The notes beneath the pieces were generated by a model, which had not been told where the DNA came from, made no database searches, and saw nothing but the letters and a program-made list of their open reading frames with translations. DNA of 64,000 nt from Sanderia malayensis (taxonomy: Eukaryota > Cnidaria > Scyphozoa > Semaeostomeae > Pelagiidae). The stretch is from NCBI GenBank assembly GCA_013076295.1, contig RQOL01000687.1:1-64000 (forward strand), given 5' to 3'. Shown one piece after another: positions 39,501 to 54,100 of the stretch; position 1 is the stretch's first letter, and the number at the start of each line of letters is the position of its first letter. The position numbers were made by a program, and so were the translations under genes.

Positions 39501-42036
39501 CACACAAATTACACATGAATCCACGTTATTACAGTTGAAACTAAGTGAAATACACATGCATTTACTTGTTTTCTTTGATATTAACAATCATTCACAGTAA
39601 TTGCACATGAATCCACGTTATTACAGCTGAAACTAAGTAAAAGACACATGCATTTGCTTGTTTTCCGTGATATTAACTTTAATGCACACAAATTACACAT
39701 GAATCCACGTTATTACAGTTGAAACTAAGTGAAATACACATGCATTTACTTGTTTTCATTGATATTAACAATCATTCACAGTAATTGCACATGAATCCAA
39801 GTTATTACAGCTGAAACTAAGTAAAAGACACATGCATTTGCTTGTTTTCAGTGATATTAACAATCATTTAAACTTATTGCCCATGAATCCACGTTATCCC
39901 AGCTAAAACTATGTAAAAGACACATGCATTTGCTTGTTTTCAGTGATATTAACAATAAAGTACACTAATTGCACATGAATCCACGGTATTACAGCTGAAA
40001 CTAAGTAAAAGACACATGCATTTCCTTGTTTTCAGTTATATTAACATTCATTCACACTAATTGCACAGGAATCCATGTTATTACAGCTGAAGCTAAGAAA
40101 AAGACACATTCATTTGCCTGATTTCAGTGATATTAATATTCATTCACACCAATTGCGCATGAATCCACGTTATTATAGTTGAAACTAAATAAAAGATACA
40201 TGCATTTGCTTGTTTTCAGTGATATTAACATTCATTCTAAGTAATTGCAGATGAATTTACTTTGTTATAGCTGAAACTAAATAAAAGATAAATGCATTTA
40301 CTTGTTTCAGTGATATTAACATTCATTCACACTAGTTGCACATGAATCCACGCTATTACAGCTAAAACTAAGTAAAAGACAGATGCATTTACTTGTTTTC
40401 AGTGATATTAACAATCATTTAAACTTATTGCCCATGAATCCACGTTATCCCAGCTGAAACTATGTAAAAGGCACATGCATTTGCTTGTTTTCAGTGAAAT
40501 TAACATTAATGCAGACAAGTTACACATGAATCCACGTTATCCCAGCTGAAACTATGTAAAAGGCACATGCATTTGCTTGTTTTCAATGATATTAACAATA
40601 ATGCACACAAATTACACATGAATCCACGTTATTACAGTTGAAACTAAGTGAAATACACATGCATTTACTTGTTTTCATTGATATTAACAATCATTCACAG
40701 TAATTGCACATGAATCCAAGTTATTACAGCTGAAACTAAGTAAAAGACACATGCATTTGCTTGTTTTCAGTGATATTAACAATCATTTAAACTTATTGCC
40801 CATGAATCCACGTTATCCCAGCTGAAACTATGTAAAAGGCACATGCATTTGCTTGTTTTCAGTGATATTAACAATAATGTACACTAATTGCACATGAATC
40901 CACGTTATTACAGCTGAAACTAAGTAAAAGACACGTGCATTTGCTTGTTTTCAGCGATATTAAGAATCATTTAAACTAATTGCACATGAATCCAAATTAT
41001 CCCAGCTAAAACTATGTAGAAGACACATGCATTTGCTTGTTTTCAGTGATATTAACAATAATGTACAATAATTGCACATGAATCCACGGTATTACAGCTG
41101 AAACTAAGTAAACGACACATGCATTTACTTGTTTTCAGTGATATTAACTTTAATGCACACAAATTACACATGAATCCACGTTATTACAGTTGAAACTAAG
41201 TGAAATACACATGCATTTACTTGTTTTCATTGATATTAACAATCATTCACAGTAATTGCACATGAATCCACGTTATTACAGCTGAAACTAAGTAAAAGAC
41301 ACATGCATTTGCTTGTTTTCAGTGATATTAACAATCATTTAAACTCAGTGCGCATGAATCCACGTTATTATAGTTGAAACTAAGTAAAAGATACATGCAT
41401 TTGCTTGTTTTCAGTGATATTAACATTCATTCAGACTAATTTCACATGAATCCACGTTATTACAGCTGAAACTATGTAAAAGACAGATGCATTTGCTTGT
41501 TTTCTGTAATACTAACAATAATGTACACTAATTGCACATGAATCCACTGTATTACAGCTGAAGCTAAGTAAAAGACACATGCATTTACTTGTTTTCAGTG
41601 AAATTAACATTAATGCAGACAATTTACACATGAATCCATGTTATTATAGTTGAAATTAAGTGAAATACACATGCAATTACTTGTTTTCATTGATAATAAC
41701 AATCATTTAAACTAATTGCACATGAATCCAAGTTATCCCAGCTAAAACTATGTAAAAGACACATGCATTTGCTTGTTTTCAGTGATATTAACAATAATGT
41801 ACACTAATTGAACATGAATCCACGGTATTACAGCTGAAACTAAGTAAAAGACACATGCATTTCCTTGTTTTCAGTGATATTAACATTCATTCACACTAAT
41901 TGCACATGAATCCATGTTATTACAGCTGAAGCTAAGTAAAAGACACATTCATTGCTTGATTTCAGAGATATTAACATTCATTCACATCAATTGCACACGA
42001 ATCCGAGTTATTACAGCTGAAACTAAGTAAAAGACA
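36521..42036 (+). repeat. Satellite, mixed higher-order repeats
   Basis: Continuous 92-bp monomers. A 17-monomer spacing separates the markers at 36521 and 38084, and about 39.4-41.3 kb uses a different set of types, with TTATCCCAGC and ACTTTAATGCACACAAATT as in 12.5-17 kb. The block with AACAATAAAGTACAC at 39951 recurs at 43993, 4,042 bp or 44 monomers away, together with rare variants such as GCTAAGAAAAAGAC. Confidence 0.88.
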
Positions 42037-43506
42037 CATATAATTACTTGTTTGCAGTGATATTAACATTAATTCCACCCAATTGCACATTAATCCACGT
42101 TATTATAGTTGAAACTAAATAAAAGATACATGCATTTGCTTGTTTTCAGTGATATTAACATTCATTCAGACTAATTTCACATGAATCCACGTTATTACAG
42201 CTGAAACTATGTAAAAGACAGATGCATTTGCTTGTTTTCTGTAATACTAACAATAATGTACACTAATTGCACATGAATCCACTGTATTACAGCTGAAGCT
42301 AAGTAAAAGACACATGCATTTACTTGTTTTCAGTGAAATTAACATTAATGCAGACAATTTACACATGAATCCATGTTATTATAGTTGAAATTAAGTGAAA
42401 TACACATGCAATTACTTGTTTTCATTGATAATAACAATCATTTAAACTAATTGCACATGAATCCAAGTTATCCCAGCTAAAACTATGTAAAAGACACATG
42501 CATTTGCTTGTTTTCAGTGATATTAACAATAATGTACACTAATTGCACATGAATCCACGGTATTACAGCTGAAACTAAGTAAAAGACACATGCATTTCCT
42601 TGTTTTCAGTGATATTAACATTCATTCACACTAATTGCACATGAATCCATGTTATTACAGCTGAAGCTAAGTAAAAGACACATTCATTTGCTTGATTTCA
42701 GAGATATTAACATTCATTCACATCAATTGCACACGAATCCGAGTTATTACAGCTGAAACTAAGTAAAAGACACATATAATTACTTGTTTGCAGTGATATT
42801 AACATTAATTCACAGCAATTGCACATTAATCCACGTTATTATAGTTGAAACTAAATAAAAGATACATGCATTTGCTTGTTTTCAGTGATATTAACATTCA
42901 TTCACACTAATTTCACATGAATCCACGTTATTACAGCTGAAACTATGTAAAAGACAGATGCATTTGCTAGTTTTCTGTAATATTAACAATAATGTACACT
43001 AATTGCACATGAATCCACTGTATTACAGCTTAAGCTAAGTAAAAGACACATGCATTTACTTGTTTTCAGTGAAATTAACATTAATGCAGACAATTTACAC
43101 ATGAATCCATGTTATTATAGTTGAAATTAAGTGAAATACACATGCAATTACTTGTTTTCATTGATAATAACAATCATTTAAACTAATTGCACATGAATCC
43201 AAGTTATCCCAGCTAAAACTATGTAAAAGACACATGCATTTGCTTGTTTTCAGTGATATTAACAATAATGTACACTAATTGCACATGAATCCACGGTATT
43301 ACAGCTGAAACTAAGTAAAAGACACATGCATTTCCTTGTTTTCAGTGATATTAACATTCATTCACACTAATTGCACATGAATCCATGTTATTACAGCTGA
43401 AGCTAAGTAAAAGACACATTCATTTGCTTGATTCAGAGATATTGACATTCATTCACATCATTGCACACGAATCCGAGTTATTACAGCTGAAACTAAGTAA
43501 AAGACA
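42037..43506 (+). repeat. Two further copies of the 8-monomer higher-order repeat
   Basis: Marker monomers lie at 42037, 42773 and 43507, 736 and 734 bp apart, with the same order of eight variant types as at 35049. Another copy begins at 43507 but switches type after about six monomers. Confidence 0.9.
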
Positions 43507-46500
43507 CATATAATTACTTGTTTGCAGTGATATTAACATTCATTCACACCAATTGCACATTAATCCACGTTATTATAGTTGAAACTAAATAAAAGATACA
43601 TGCATTTGCTTGTTTTCAGTGATAGTAACATTCATTCACACTAATTTCACATGAATCCACGTTATTACAGCTGAAACTATTTAAAAGACAGATGCCTTTG
43701 CTTGTTTTCTGTAATATTAACAATAATGTACACTAATTGCACATGAATCCACTGTATTACAGCTGAAGCTAAGTAAAAGACACATGCATTTACTTGTTTT
43801 CAGTGAAATTAACATTAATGCAGACAATTTACACATGAATCCATGTTATTATAGTTGAAATTAAGTGAAATACACATGCAATTACTTGTTTCATTGATAA
43901 TAACAATCATTTAAACTAATTGCACATGAATCCAAGTTATCCCAGCTAAACTATGTAAAAGACACATGCATTTGCTTGTTTTCAGTGATATTAACAATAA
44001 AGTACACTAATTGCACATGAATCCACGGTATTACAGCTGAAACTAAGTAAAAGACACATGCATTTCCTTGTTTTCAGTTATATTAACATTCATTCACACT
44101 AATTGCACAGGAATCCATGTTATTACAGCTGAAGCTAAGAAAAAGACACATTCATTTGCCTGATTTCAGTGATATTAATATTCATTCACACCAATTGCGC
44201 ATGAATCCACGTTATTATAGTTGAAACTAAATAAAAGATACATGCATTTGCTTGTTTTCAGTGATATTAACATTCATTCTAAGTAATTGCAGATGAATTT
44301 ACTTTGTTATAGCTGAAACTAAATAAAAGATAAATGCATTTACTTGTTTCAGTGATATTAACATTCATTCACACTAGTTGCACATGAATCCACGTTATTA
44401 CAGCTAAAACTAAGTAAAAGACAGATGCATTTACTTGTTTTCAGTGATATTAACAATCATTTAAACTTATTGCCCATGAAATCCACGTTTATCCCAGCTG
44501 AAACTATGTAAAGGCACATGCATTTGCTTGTTTTCAGTGATATTAACAATAATGTACACTAATTGCACATGAATCCACGTTATTACAGCTGAAACTAAGT
44601 AAAAGACACGTGCATTTGCTTGTTTTCAGCGATATTAACAATCATTTAAACTAATTGCACATGAATCCAAATTATCCCAGCTAAAACTATGTAGAAGACA
44701 CATGCATTTGCTTGTTTTCAGTGATATTAACAATAATGTACAATAATTGCACATGAATCCACGGTATTACAGCTAAAACTAAGTAAACGACACATGCATT
44801 TACTTGTTTTCAGTGATATTAACTTTAATGCACACAAATTACACATGAATCCACGTTATTACAGTTGAAACTAAGTGAAATACACATGCATTTACTTGTT
44901 TTCATTGATATTAACAATCATCACCAGTAATTGCACATGAATCCACGTTATTACAGCTGAAACTAAGTAAAAGACACATGCATTTGCTTGTTTTCAGTGA
45001 TATTAACAATCATTTAAACTCAGTGCACATGAATCCACGTTATCCCAGCTGAAACTATGTAAAAGGCACATGCATTTGCTTGTTTTCAATGATATTAACA
45101 ATAATGTACACTAATTGCACATGAATCCACGTTATTACAGCTGAAACTAAGTAAAAGACACATGCATTTGCTTGTTTTCAGTGATATTAACAATCATTTA
45201 AACTTATTGCCCATGAATCCACGTTATCCCAGCTGAAACTATGTAAAAGGCACATGCATTTGCTTGTTTTCAGTGATATTAACAATAATGTACACTAATT
45301 GCACATGAATCCACGTTATTACAGCTGAAACTAAGTAAAAGACACGTGCATTTGCTTGTTTTCAGCGATATTAACAATCATTTAAACTAATTGCACATGA
45401 ATCCAAATTATCCCAGCTAAAACTATGTAGAAGACACATGCATTTGCTTGTTTTCAGTGATATTAACAATAATGTACAATAATTGCACATGAATCCACGG
45501 TATTACAGCTGAAACTAAGTAAACGACACATGCATTTACTTGTTTTCAGTGATATTAACTTTAATGCACACAAATTACACATGAATCCACGTTATTACAT
45601 TTGAAACTAAGTGAAATACACATGCATGTTACTTGTTTCATTGATATTTACAATCATTCACAGTAATTGCACATGAATCCACGTTATTACAGCTGAAACT
45701 AAGTAAAAGACACATGCATTTGCTTGTTTTCAGTGATATTAACAATCATTTAAACTCAGTGCACATGAATCCACGTTATCCCAGCTGAAACTATGTAAAA
45801 GGCACATGCATTTGCTTGTTTTCAATGATATTAACAATAATGTACACTAATTGCACATGAATCCACGTTATTACAGCTGAAACTAAGTAAAAGACATATG
45901 CATTTCCTTGTTTTCAGTGATATTAACATTCATTCACGCCAATTGCGGATGAATCCACGTTATTATAGTTTGAAACTAAGTAAAAAGACACATGCATTTA
46001 CTTGTTTCAGTGATAATTAACATTCATTCACAGTAATTGCACATGAAACCACGTTATTACAGCTGAAAAAAAGTAAAAGACAGATGCATTTGGTTGTTTT
46101 CGTGATATTAACTTTAATGCACACAAATTACACATGAATCCACGTTATCCCAGCTGAAACTATGTAAAAGGCACATGCGTTTGCTTGTTTTCAATGATAT
46201 TAACAATAATGTACACTAATTGCACATGAATCCACGTTATTACAGCTGAAACTAAGTAAAAGACACATGCATTTCCTGTTTTCAAGTGATATTAACATAT
46301 CATTCACGCCAATGCGCATGAATCACGTTATTATAAGTTGAAACTAAGTAAAAACACATGCATTTTACTTTTTCAGTGATATTAACATTCATTCACAGTA
46401 ATTGCACATGAAACCACGTTATTACAGCTGAAATTAAGTAAAAGACACATGCATTTCCTTGTTTTCAGTGATATTAACATTCATTCACGCCAATTGCGCA

Positions 46501-48080
46501 TGAATCCACGTTATTATAGTTGAAACTAAGTAAAAGACACATGCATTTACTTGTTTTCAGTGATATTAACATTCATTCACACCAATTGCACATTAATCCA
46601 CGTTATTATAGTTGAAACTAAATAAAAGATACATGCATTTGCTTGTTTTCAGTGATATTAACATTCATTCAGACTAATTTCACATGAATCCACGTTATTA
46701 CAGCTGAAACTATGTAAAAGACAGATGCATTTGCTTGTTTTCTGTAATACTAACAATAATGTACACTAATTGCACATGAATCCACTGTATTACAGCTGAA
46801 GCTAAGTAAAAGACACATGCATTTACTTGTTTTCAGTGAAATTAACATTAATGCAGACAATTTACACATGAATCCATGTTATTATAGTTGAAATTAAGTG
46901 AAATACACATGCAATTACTTGTTTTCATTGATAATAACAATCATTTAAACTAATTGCACATGAGACAAGTTACCCAGCTAAAACTATGTAAAGACACATG
47001 CATTTCCTTGTTTTCAGTGATATTAACAATAATGTACACTAATTGAACATGAATCCACGTATTACAGCTGAAAACTAAGTAAAAGACACATGCATTTCCT
47101 TGTTTTCAGTGATATTAACATTCATTCACACTAATGCACATGAATCCATGTTATTACAGCTGAAGCTAAGTAAAAGACACATTCATTTGCTTGATTTCAG
47201 AGATATTAACATTCATTCACATCAATTGCACACGAATCCGATATTACAGCTTAAACTAAGTAAAAGACACATATAATTACTTGTTTGCAGTGAATTAACA
47301 TTAATTCACACCAATTGCACATTAATCCACGTTATTATAGTTGAAACTAAATAAAAGATACATGCATTTGCTTGTTTTCAGTGATATTAACATTCATTCA
47401 GACTAATTTCACATGAATCCACGTTATTACAGCTGAAAACTATGTAAAAAGCAGATGCATTTGCTTGTTTCTGTAATACTAACAATAATGTACACTAATT
47501 GCACATGAATCCACTGTATTACAGCTGAAGCTAAGTAAAAGACACATGCATTTACTTTTTTCAGTAAATTAACATTAATGCAGACAATTTACACATGAAT
47601 CCATGTTATATTTGAAATTAAGTGAATACACATGCAATTACTTTTTCATTGATAATAACATCATTTAAACTAATTGCACATGAATCCAAGTTATCCAGCT
47701 AAAACTATGTAAAAGACACATGCATTTGCTTTGTTTTCAGTGATATTAAAATAATGTACACTAATTGCACATGAATCCACGGTATTACAGCTGAAACTAA
47801 GTAAAAGACACATGCATTTCCTGTTTTCAGTGATATTAACATTCATCACACTAATTGCACATGAATCCATGTTATTACAGCTGAAGCTAAGTAAAAGACA
47901 CATTCATTTGCTTGATTTCAGAATATTAACATTCATTCACATCAATTGCACACGAATCCGAGTTATACAGCTGAAACTAAGTAAAAGACACATATAATTA
48001 CTTGTTTGCAGTGATATTAACATTAATTCACACCAATTGCACATTAATCCACGTTACTTATAGTTGAAACTAAATAAAAG
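43507..48080 (+). repeat. Satellite up to the gap, with many small indels
   Basis: The monomer frame continues, but from about 46250 single-base gains and losses become frequent, for example CATTTTACTTTTTCAG near 46350 and TTATATTTG near 47600. An 8-monomer spacing of CACGTGCATTTG (44607 and 45343) is still visible. 45.8-46.8 kb is the part mirrored beyond the gap. Confidence 0.88.
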
Positions 48081-48180
48081 NNNNNNNNNNNNNNNNNNNN
48101 NNNNNNNNNNNNNNNNNNNNNNNNNNNNNNNNNNNNNNNNNNNNNNNNNNNNNNNNNNNNNNNNNNNNNNNNNNNNNNNN
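48081..48180. other. Assembly gap of 100 N
   Basis: Exactly 100 N, the conventional size for a gap of unknown length. Satellite orientation flips across it, so the join is a scaffolding decision or an unresolved inverted junction. Confidence 0.99.
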
Positions 48181-51100
48181 TTTACTTAGCTTCAGCTGTA
48201 ATACAGTGGATTCATGTGCAATTAGTGTACATTATTGTTAGTATTACAGAAAACAAGCAAATGCATCTGTCTTTTACATAGTTTCAGCTGTAATAACGTG
48301 GATTCATGTGAAATTAGTCTGAATGAATGTTAATATCACTGAAAACAAGCAAATGCATGTATCTTATATTTAGTTTCAACTATAATAACGTGGATTAATG
48401 TGCAATTGGTGTGAATGAATGTTAATATCACTGAAAACAAGTAAATGCATGTGTCTTTTACTTAGTTTCAACTATAATAACGTGGATTCATGCGCAATTG
48501 GCGTGAATGAATGTTAATATCACTGAAAACAAGGAAATGCATGTGTCTTTTACTTAATTTCAGCTGTAATAACGTGGTTTCATGTGCAATTACTGTGAAT
48601 GAATGTTAATATCACTGAAAACAAGTAAATGCATGTGTCTTTTACTTAGTTTCAACTATAATAACGTGGATTCATGCGCAATTGGCGTGAATGAATGTTA
48701 ATATCACTGAAAACAAGGAAATGCATGTGTCTTTTACTTAGTTTCAGCTGTAACAACGTGGATTCATGTGCAATTAGTGTACATTATTGTTAATATCCTT
48801 GAAAACAAGCAAATGCATGTGCCTTTTACATAGTTTCAGCTGGGATAACGTGGATTCATGTGTAATTTGTGTGCATTAAAGTTAATATCACGAAAACAAC
48901 CAAATGCATCTGTCTTTTACTTTTTTTCAGCTGTAATAACGTGGTTTCATGTGCAATTACTGTGAATGAATGTTAATATCACTGAAAACAAGTAAATGCA
49001 TGTGCTTTTACTTAGTTCAACTATAATAACGTGGATTCATGCGCAATTGGCGTGAATGAATGTTAATATCACTGAAAACAAGGAAATGCATATGTCTTTT
49101 ACTTAGTTTCAGCTGTAATAACGTGGATTCATGTGCAATTAGTGTACATTATTGTTAATATCATTGAAAACAAGCAAATGCATGTGCCTTTACATAGTTT
49201 CAGCTGGGATAACGTGGATTCATGTGTAACTTGTCTGCATTAATGTTAATTTCACTGAAAACAAGCAAATGCATGCGTCTTTTAGTTAGTTTCAGCTGTA
49301 ATAACGTGGATTCATGTGTAATTTGTGCATTAAAGTTAATATCACGAAACAACCAAATGCATCTGTCTTTTACTTTTTTCAGCTGTAATAACGTGGTTTC
49401 ATGTGCAATTACTGTGAATGAATGTTAATATCACTGAAAACAAGTAAATGCATGTGCTTTTACTTAGTTTCAACTATATAACGTGGATTCATGCGCAATT
49501 GCGTGAATGAATGTTAATATCACTGAAAACAAGGAAATGCATATGTCTTTACTTAGTTTCAGCTGTAATAACGTGGATTCATGTGCAATTAGTGTACATT
49601 ATGTTAATATCATGAAAACAAGCAAATGCATGTGCTTTTACATAGCTTCAGCTGGGATAACGTGGATTCATGTGCAACTGAGTTTAAATGATTGTTAATA
49701 TCACTGAAAACAAGCAAATGCATGTTCTTTTACTTAGTTTCACTGTAAGCTATATAACGTGGATTCATGTGCAATTACTGTGAATGATTGTTAATATCAA
49801 TGAAAACAAGTAAATGCATGTGTATTTCACTTAGTTTCAACTGTAATAACGTGGATTCATGTGTAATTTGTGTGCATTAAAGTTAATATCACTGAAAACA
49901 AGTAAATGCATGTGTCGTTTACTTAGTTTCAGCTGTAATACCGGATTCATGTGCAATTAGTGACATTATTGTTAATATCACTGAAAACAAGCAAATGCAT
50001 GTGTCTTCTACATAGTTTAGCTGGGATAATTTGGATTCATGTGCAATTAGTGTAAATGATTGTTAATATCGCTGAAAACAAGCAAATGCACGTGTCTTTT
50101 ACTTAGTTTCAGCCGTAATAACGTGGATTCATGTGCAATTAGTGTAAATGAATGTTAATATCACTGAAAACAAGGAAATGCATGTGTCTTTTACTTAGTT
50201 TCAGCTGTAATAACGTGGATTCATGTGCAATTAGTGTACATTATTGTTGATATCACTGAAAACAAGCAAATGCATGTGCCTTTTAGATAGTTTCAGCTGG
50301 TGATAAACGTGATTCATGGGCAATAAGTTTAAAAGATTGTTAATATCACTGAAAACAAGCAAATGCATGTGTCTTTACTTAGTTTCAGCTGTAATAACTT
50401 GGATTCATGTGCAATACTGTGAATGATTGTTAATATCAATGAAAACAATTAAATGCATGTGTATTTCACTTAGTTTCAACTGTAATAACGTGGATTCATG
50501 TGTAATTTGTGTGCATTAAAGTTAATATCACGGAAAACAAGCAAATGCATGTGTCTTTACTTAGTTTCAGCTGTAATAACGTGGATTCATGTGCAATTAC
50601 TGTGAATGATTGTTAATATCAAAGAAAACAAGTAAATGCATGTGTATTTCACTTAGTTTCAACTGTAATAACGTGGATTCATGTGTAATTTGTGTGCATT
50701 AAAGTTAATATCACTGAAAACAAGCAAATGCATTTGTCTTTTACTTTGTTTCAGATGTAATAACGTGTTTCATGGTGCAATACTTAGAATGAATGTTAAT
50801 ATCACTGAAAACATGTAAATGCATGTCTCTTTTACTTAGTTTCAGCTGTAATAACTTGGATTCATGTGCAATTAATTTGACTGAATGTTAGTATCACTGA
50901 AAACAAGTAAATGAATAGGTCTTTTACTTAGTTTTAGCTGTAATACCGTGGGTTCATTTGCCATTAGTGTACATTATTGTTAATATCACTGAAAACAAGC
51001 AAATGCATGTGTTTTTTACATAGTTTTAACTGGGATAACGTGGATTCATGTGCAATTAGTGTGAATGATTTTTAATATCAATGAAAACAAGTAATTGCAT

Positions 51101-54100
51101 GTGTATTTCACTTAGTTTCAACTATAATAACATGGATTATGTGCAACTAGTGTGAATGACTGTTAATATCACTGAAACAAGCAAATGCATTTATCTTTTA
51201 TTTAGTTTCAGCTGTAATAAAGTGGATCCAGCTGCATTTAGTGTGAATGAATGTTAATATCACTGAAACAAGCAAATGCATTTACCTTTTATTTAGTTTC
51301 AGCTATAATAAAGTGGATTCATCTGCCATTAGTGTGAATGAAATTAATATCACTGAAAACAAGCAAATGTATGTCTCTTTTACTTAGTTTCAGCTGTAAT
51401 AACTTGGATTCATGTGCAATTAGCTTGACTGAATGTTAGTATCACTGAAAACAAGTAAATAAATGTGTCTTTTACTTAGTTTTAGCTGTAATACCGTGGG
51501 TTCATGTGCCATTAGTGTACATTATTGTTAATATCACTGAAAACAAGCAATTGCATGTGTATTTCACTTAATTTCAACTATAATAACATGGATTCATGTG
51601 TAAATTTTCTGCATTAATGTTAATATCACTGAAAACAAGTAAATGCATCTGTCTTTTACTTAGTTTTAGCTGTAATAACGTGGATTCATGTGCAACTAGT
51701 GTGAATGAATGTTAATATCACTGAAACAAGCAATGCATTTATCTTTTATTTAGTTTCAGCTATAACAAAGTGATTCATCTGCAATTACTTAGAATGAATG
51801 TTAATATCACTGAAATCAAGCAAATGAATGTGTCTTTTACTTAGCTTCAGCTGTAATAACATGGATTCCTGTGCAATTAGTGAACATTATTGTTAATATT
51901 ACAGAAAACAAGCAAATGCATCTGTCTTTTACATAGTTTCAGCTATAATAACGTGGATTCATGTGAAACTAGTGTGAATGAATGTTAATATCACTGAAAA
52001 TAAGCAAATGCATGTATCTTTTATTTAGTTTCAACTATAATAACGTGGATTAATGTGCAATTGGTGTGAATGAATGTTAATATCACTGCAAACAAGTAAT
52101 TATATGTGTCTTTTACTTAGTTTCAGCTGTAATAACTCGGATTCGTGTGGAATTGATGTGAATGAATGTTAATATCTCTGAAATCAAGCAAATGAATGTG
52201 TCTTTTACTTAGCTTCAGCTGTAATAACATGGATTCATGTGCAATTAGTGTGAATGAATGATAATATCACTGAAAACAAGGAAATGCATGTGTCTTTTAC
52301 TTAGTTTCAGCTGTAATACCGTGAATTCATGTGCAATTAGTGTAATTATGTTAATATCACTGAAAACAAGCAAATGCATGTGTCTTTTACATAGTTTTAG
52401 CTGGGATAACTTGGATTCATGTGCAATTAGTTTAAATGATTGTTATTATCAATGAAAACAAGTAATTGCATGTGTATTTCACTTAGTTTCAACTATAATA
52501 ACATGGATTCATGTGTAAACTGTCTGCATTAATGTTAATTTCACTGAAAACAGGTAAATGCATGTGTCTTTACTTAGCTTCAGCTGTAATACAGTGGATT
52601 CATGTGCAATTAGTGTACATTATGTTAATATTACAGAAAACAAGCAAATGCATCTGTCTTTTACATAGTTTCAGCTGTAATAACATGGATTCATGTGAAA
52701 TTAGTGTGAATGAATGTTAATTTCACTGAAAACAAGTAAATGCATCTGTCTTTTACTTAGTTTTAGCTGTAATAACGTGGATTCATGTGCAACTAGTGTG
52801 AATGAATGTTAATATCACTGACACAAGCAAATGCATTTATCTTTTATTTAGTTTCAGCTATAACAAAGTGAATTCATCTGCAATTACTTAGAATGAATGT
52901 TAATATCACTGAAAACAAGCAAATGCATGTATCTTTTATTTAGTTTCAACTATGATAACGTGGATTCATGCGCAATTGGTGTGAATGAATGTTAATATCA
53001 CTGAAATCAAGCAAATGAATGTGTCTTTTACTTAGCTTCAGCTGTAATAACATGGATTCCTGTGCAATTAGTGTGAATGAATGTTAATATAACTGAAAAC
53101 AAGGAAATGCATGTGTCTTTTACTTAGTTTCAGCTGTAATACCGTGGAGTCATGTGCAATTAGTGTACATTATTGTTAATATCACTGAAAACGAGCAAAT
53201 GCATCTGTCTTTTACATAGTTTCAGCTGTAATAACATGGATTCATGTGAAATTAGTGTGAATGAATGTTAATTTCACTGAAAACAAGTAAATGCATCTGT
53301 CTTTTACTTAGTTTTAGCTGTAATAACGTGGATTCATGTGCAACTAGTGTGAATGAATGTTAATATCACTGACACAAGCAAATGCATTTATCTTTTATTT
53401 AGTTTCAGCTATAACAAAGTGAATTCATCTGCAATTACTTAGAATGAATGTTAATATCACTGAAAACAAGCAAATGCATGTATCTTCTATTTAGTTTCAA
53501 CTATGATAACGTGGATTCATGCGCAATTGGTGTGAATGAATGTTAATATCACTGAAATCAAGCAAATGAATGTGTCTTTTACTTAGCTTCAGCTGTAATA
53601 ACATGGATTCCTGTGCAATTAGTGTGAATGAATGTTAATTTCACTGAAAACAAGTAAATGCATGTGTCTTTTACTTAGCTTCAGCTGTAATACAGTGGAT
53701 TCATGTGCAATTAGTGTACATTATTGTTAATATTACAGAAAACAAGCAAATGCATCTGTCTTTTACATAGTTTCAGCTGTAATAACATGGATTCATGTGA
53801 AATTAGTGTGAATGAATTTTAATATCACTGAAAACAAGCAAATGCATGTATCTTTTATTTAGTTTCAACTATAATAACGTGGATTAATGTGCAATTGGTG
53901 TGAATGAATGTTAATATCACTGCAAACAAGTAATTATATGTGTCTTTTACTTAGTTTCAGCTGCAATAACTCGGATTCGTGTGCAATTGATGTGAATGAA
54001 TGTTAATATCTCTGAAATCAAGCAAATGAATGTGTCTTTTACTTAGCTTCAGCTGTAATAACATGTATTCATGTGCAATTAGTGTGAATGAATGTTAATA

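Noticed and set aside
47691..52720. Short reading frames in the satellite (60-76 codons) with repeated peptides
   Set aside because: They are runs through monomers. 92 is not a multiple of 3, so frames rotate and are closed by stops. The same peptides recur wherever the repeat does, and several lie in indel-rich sequence.
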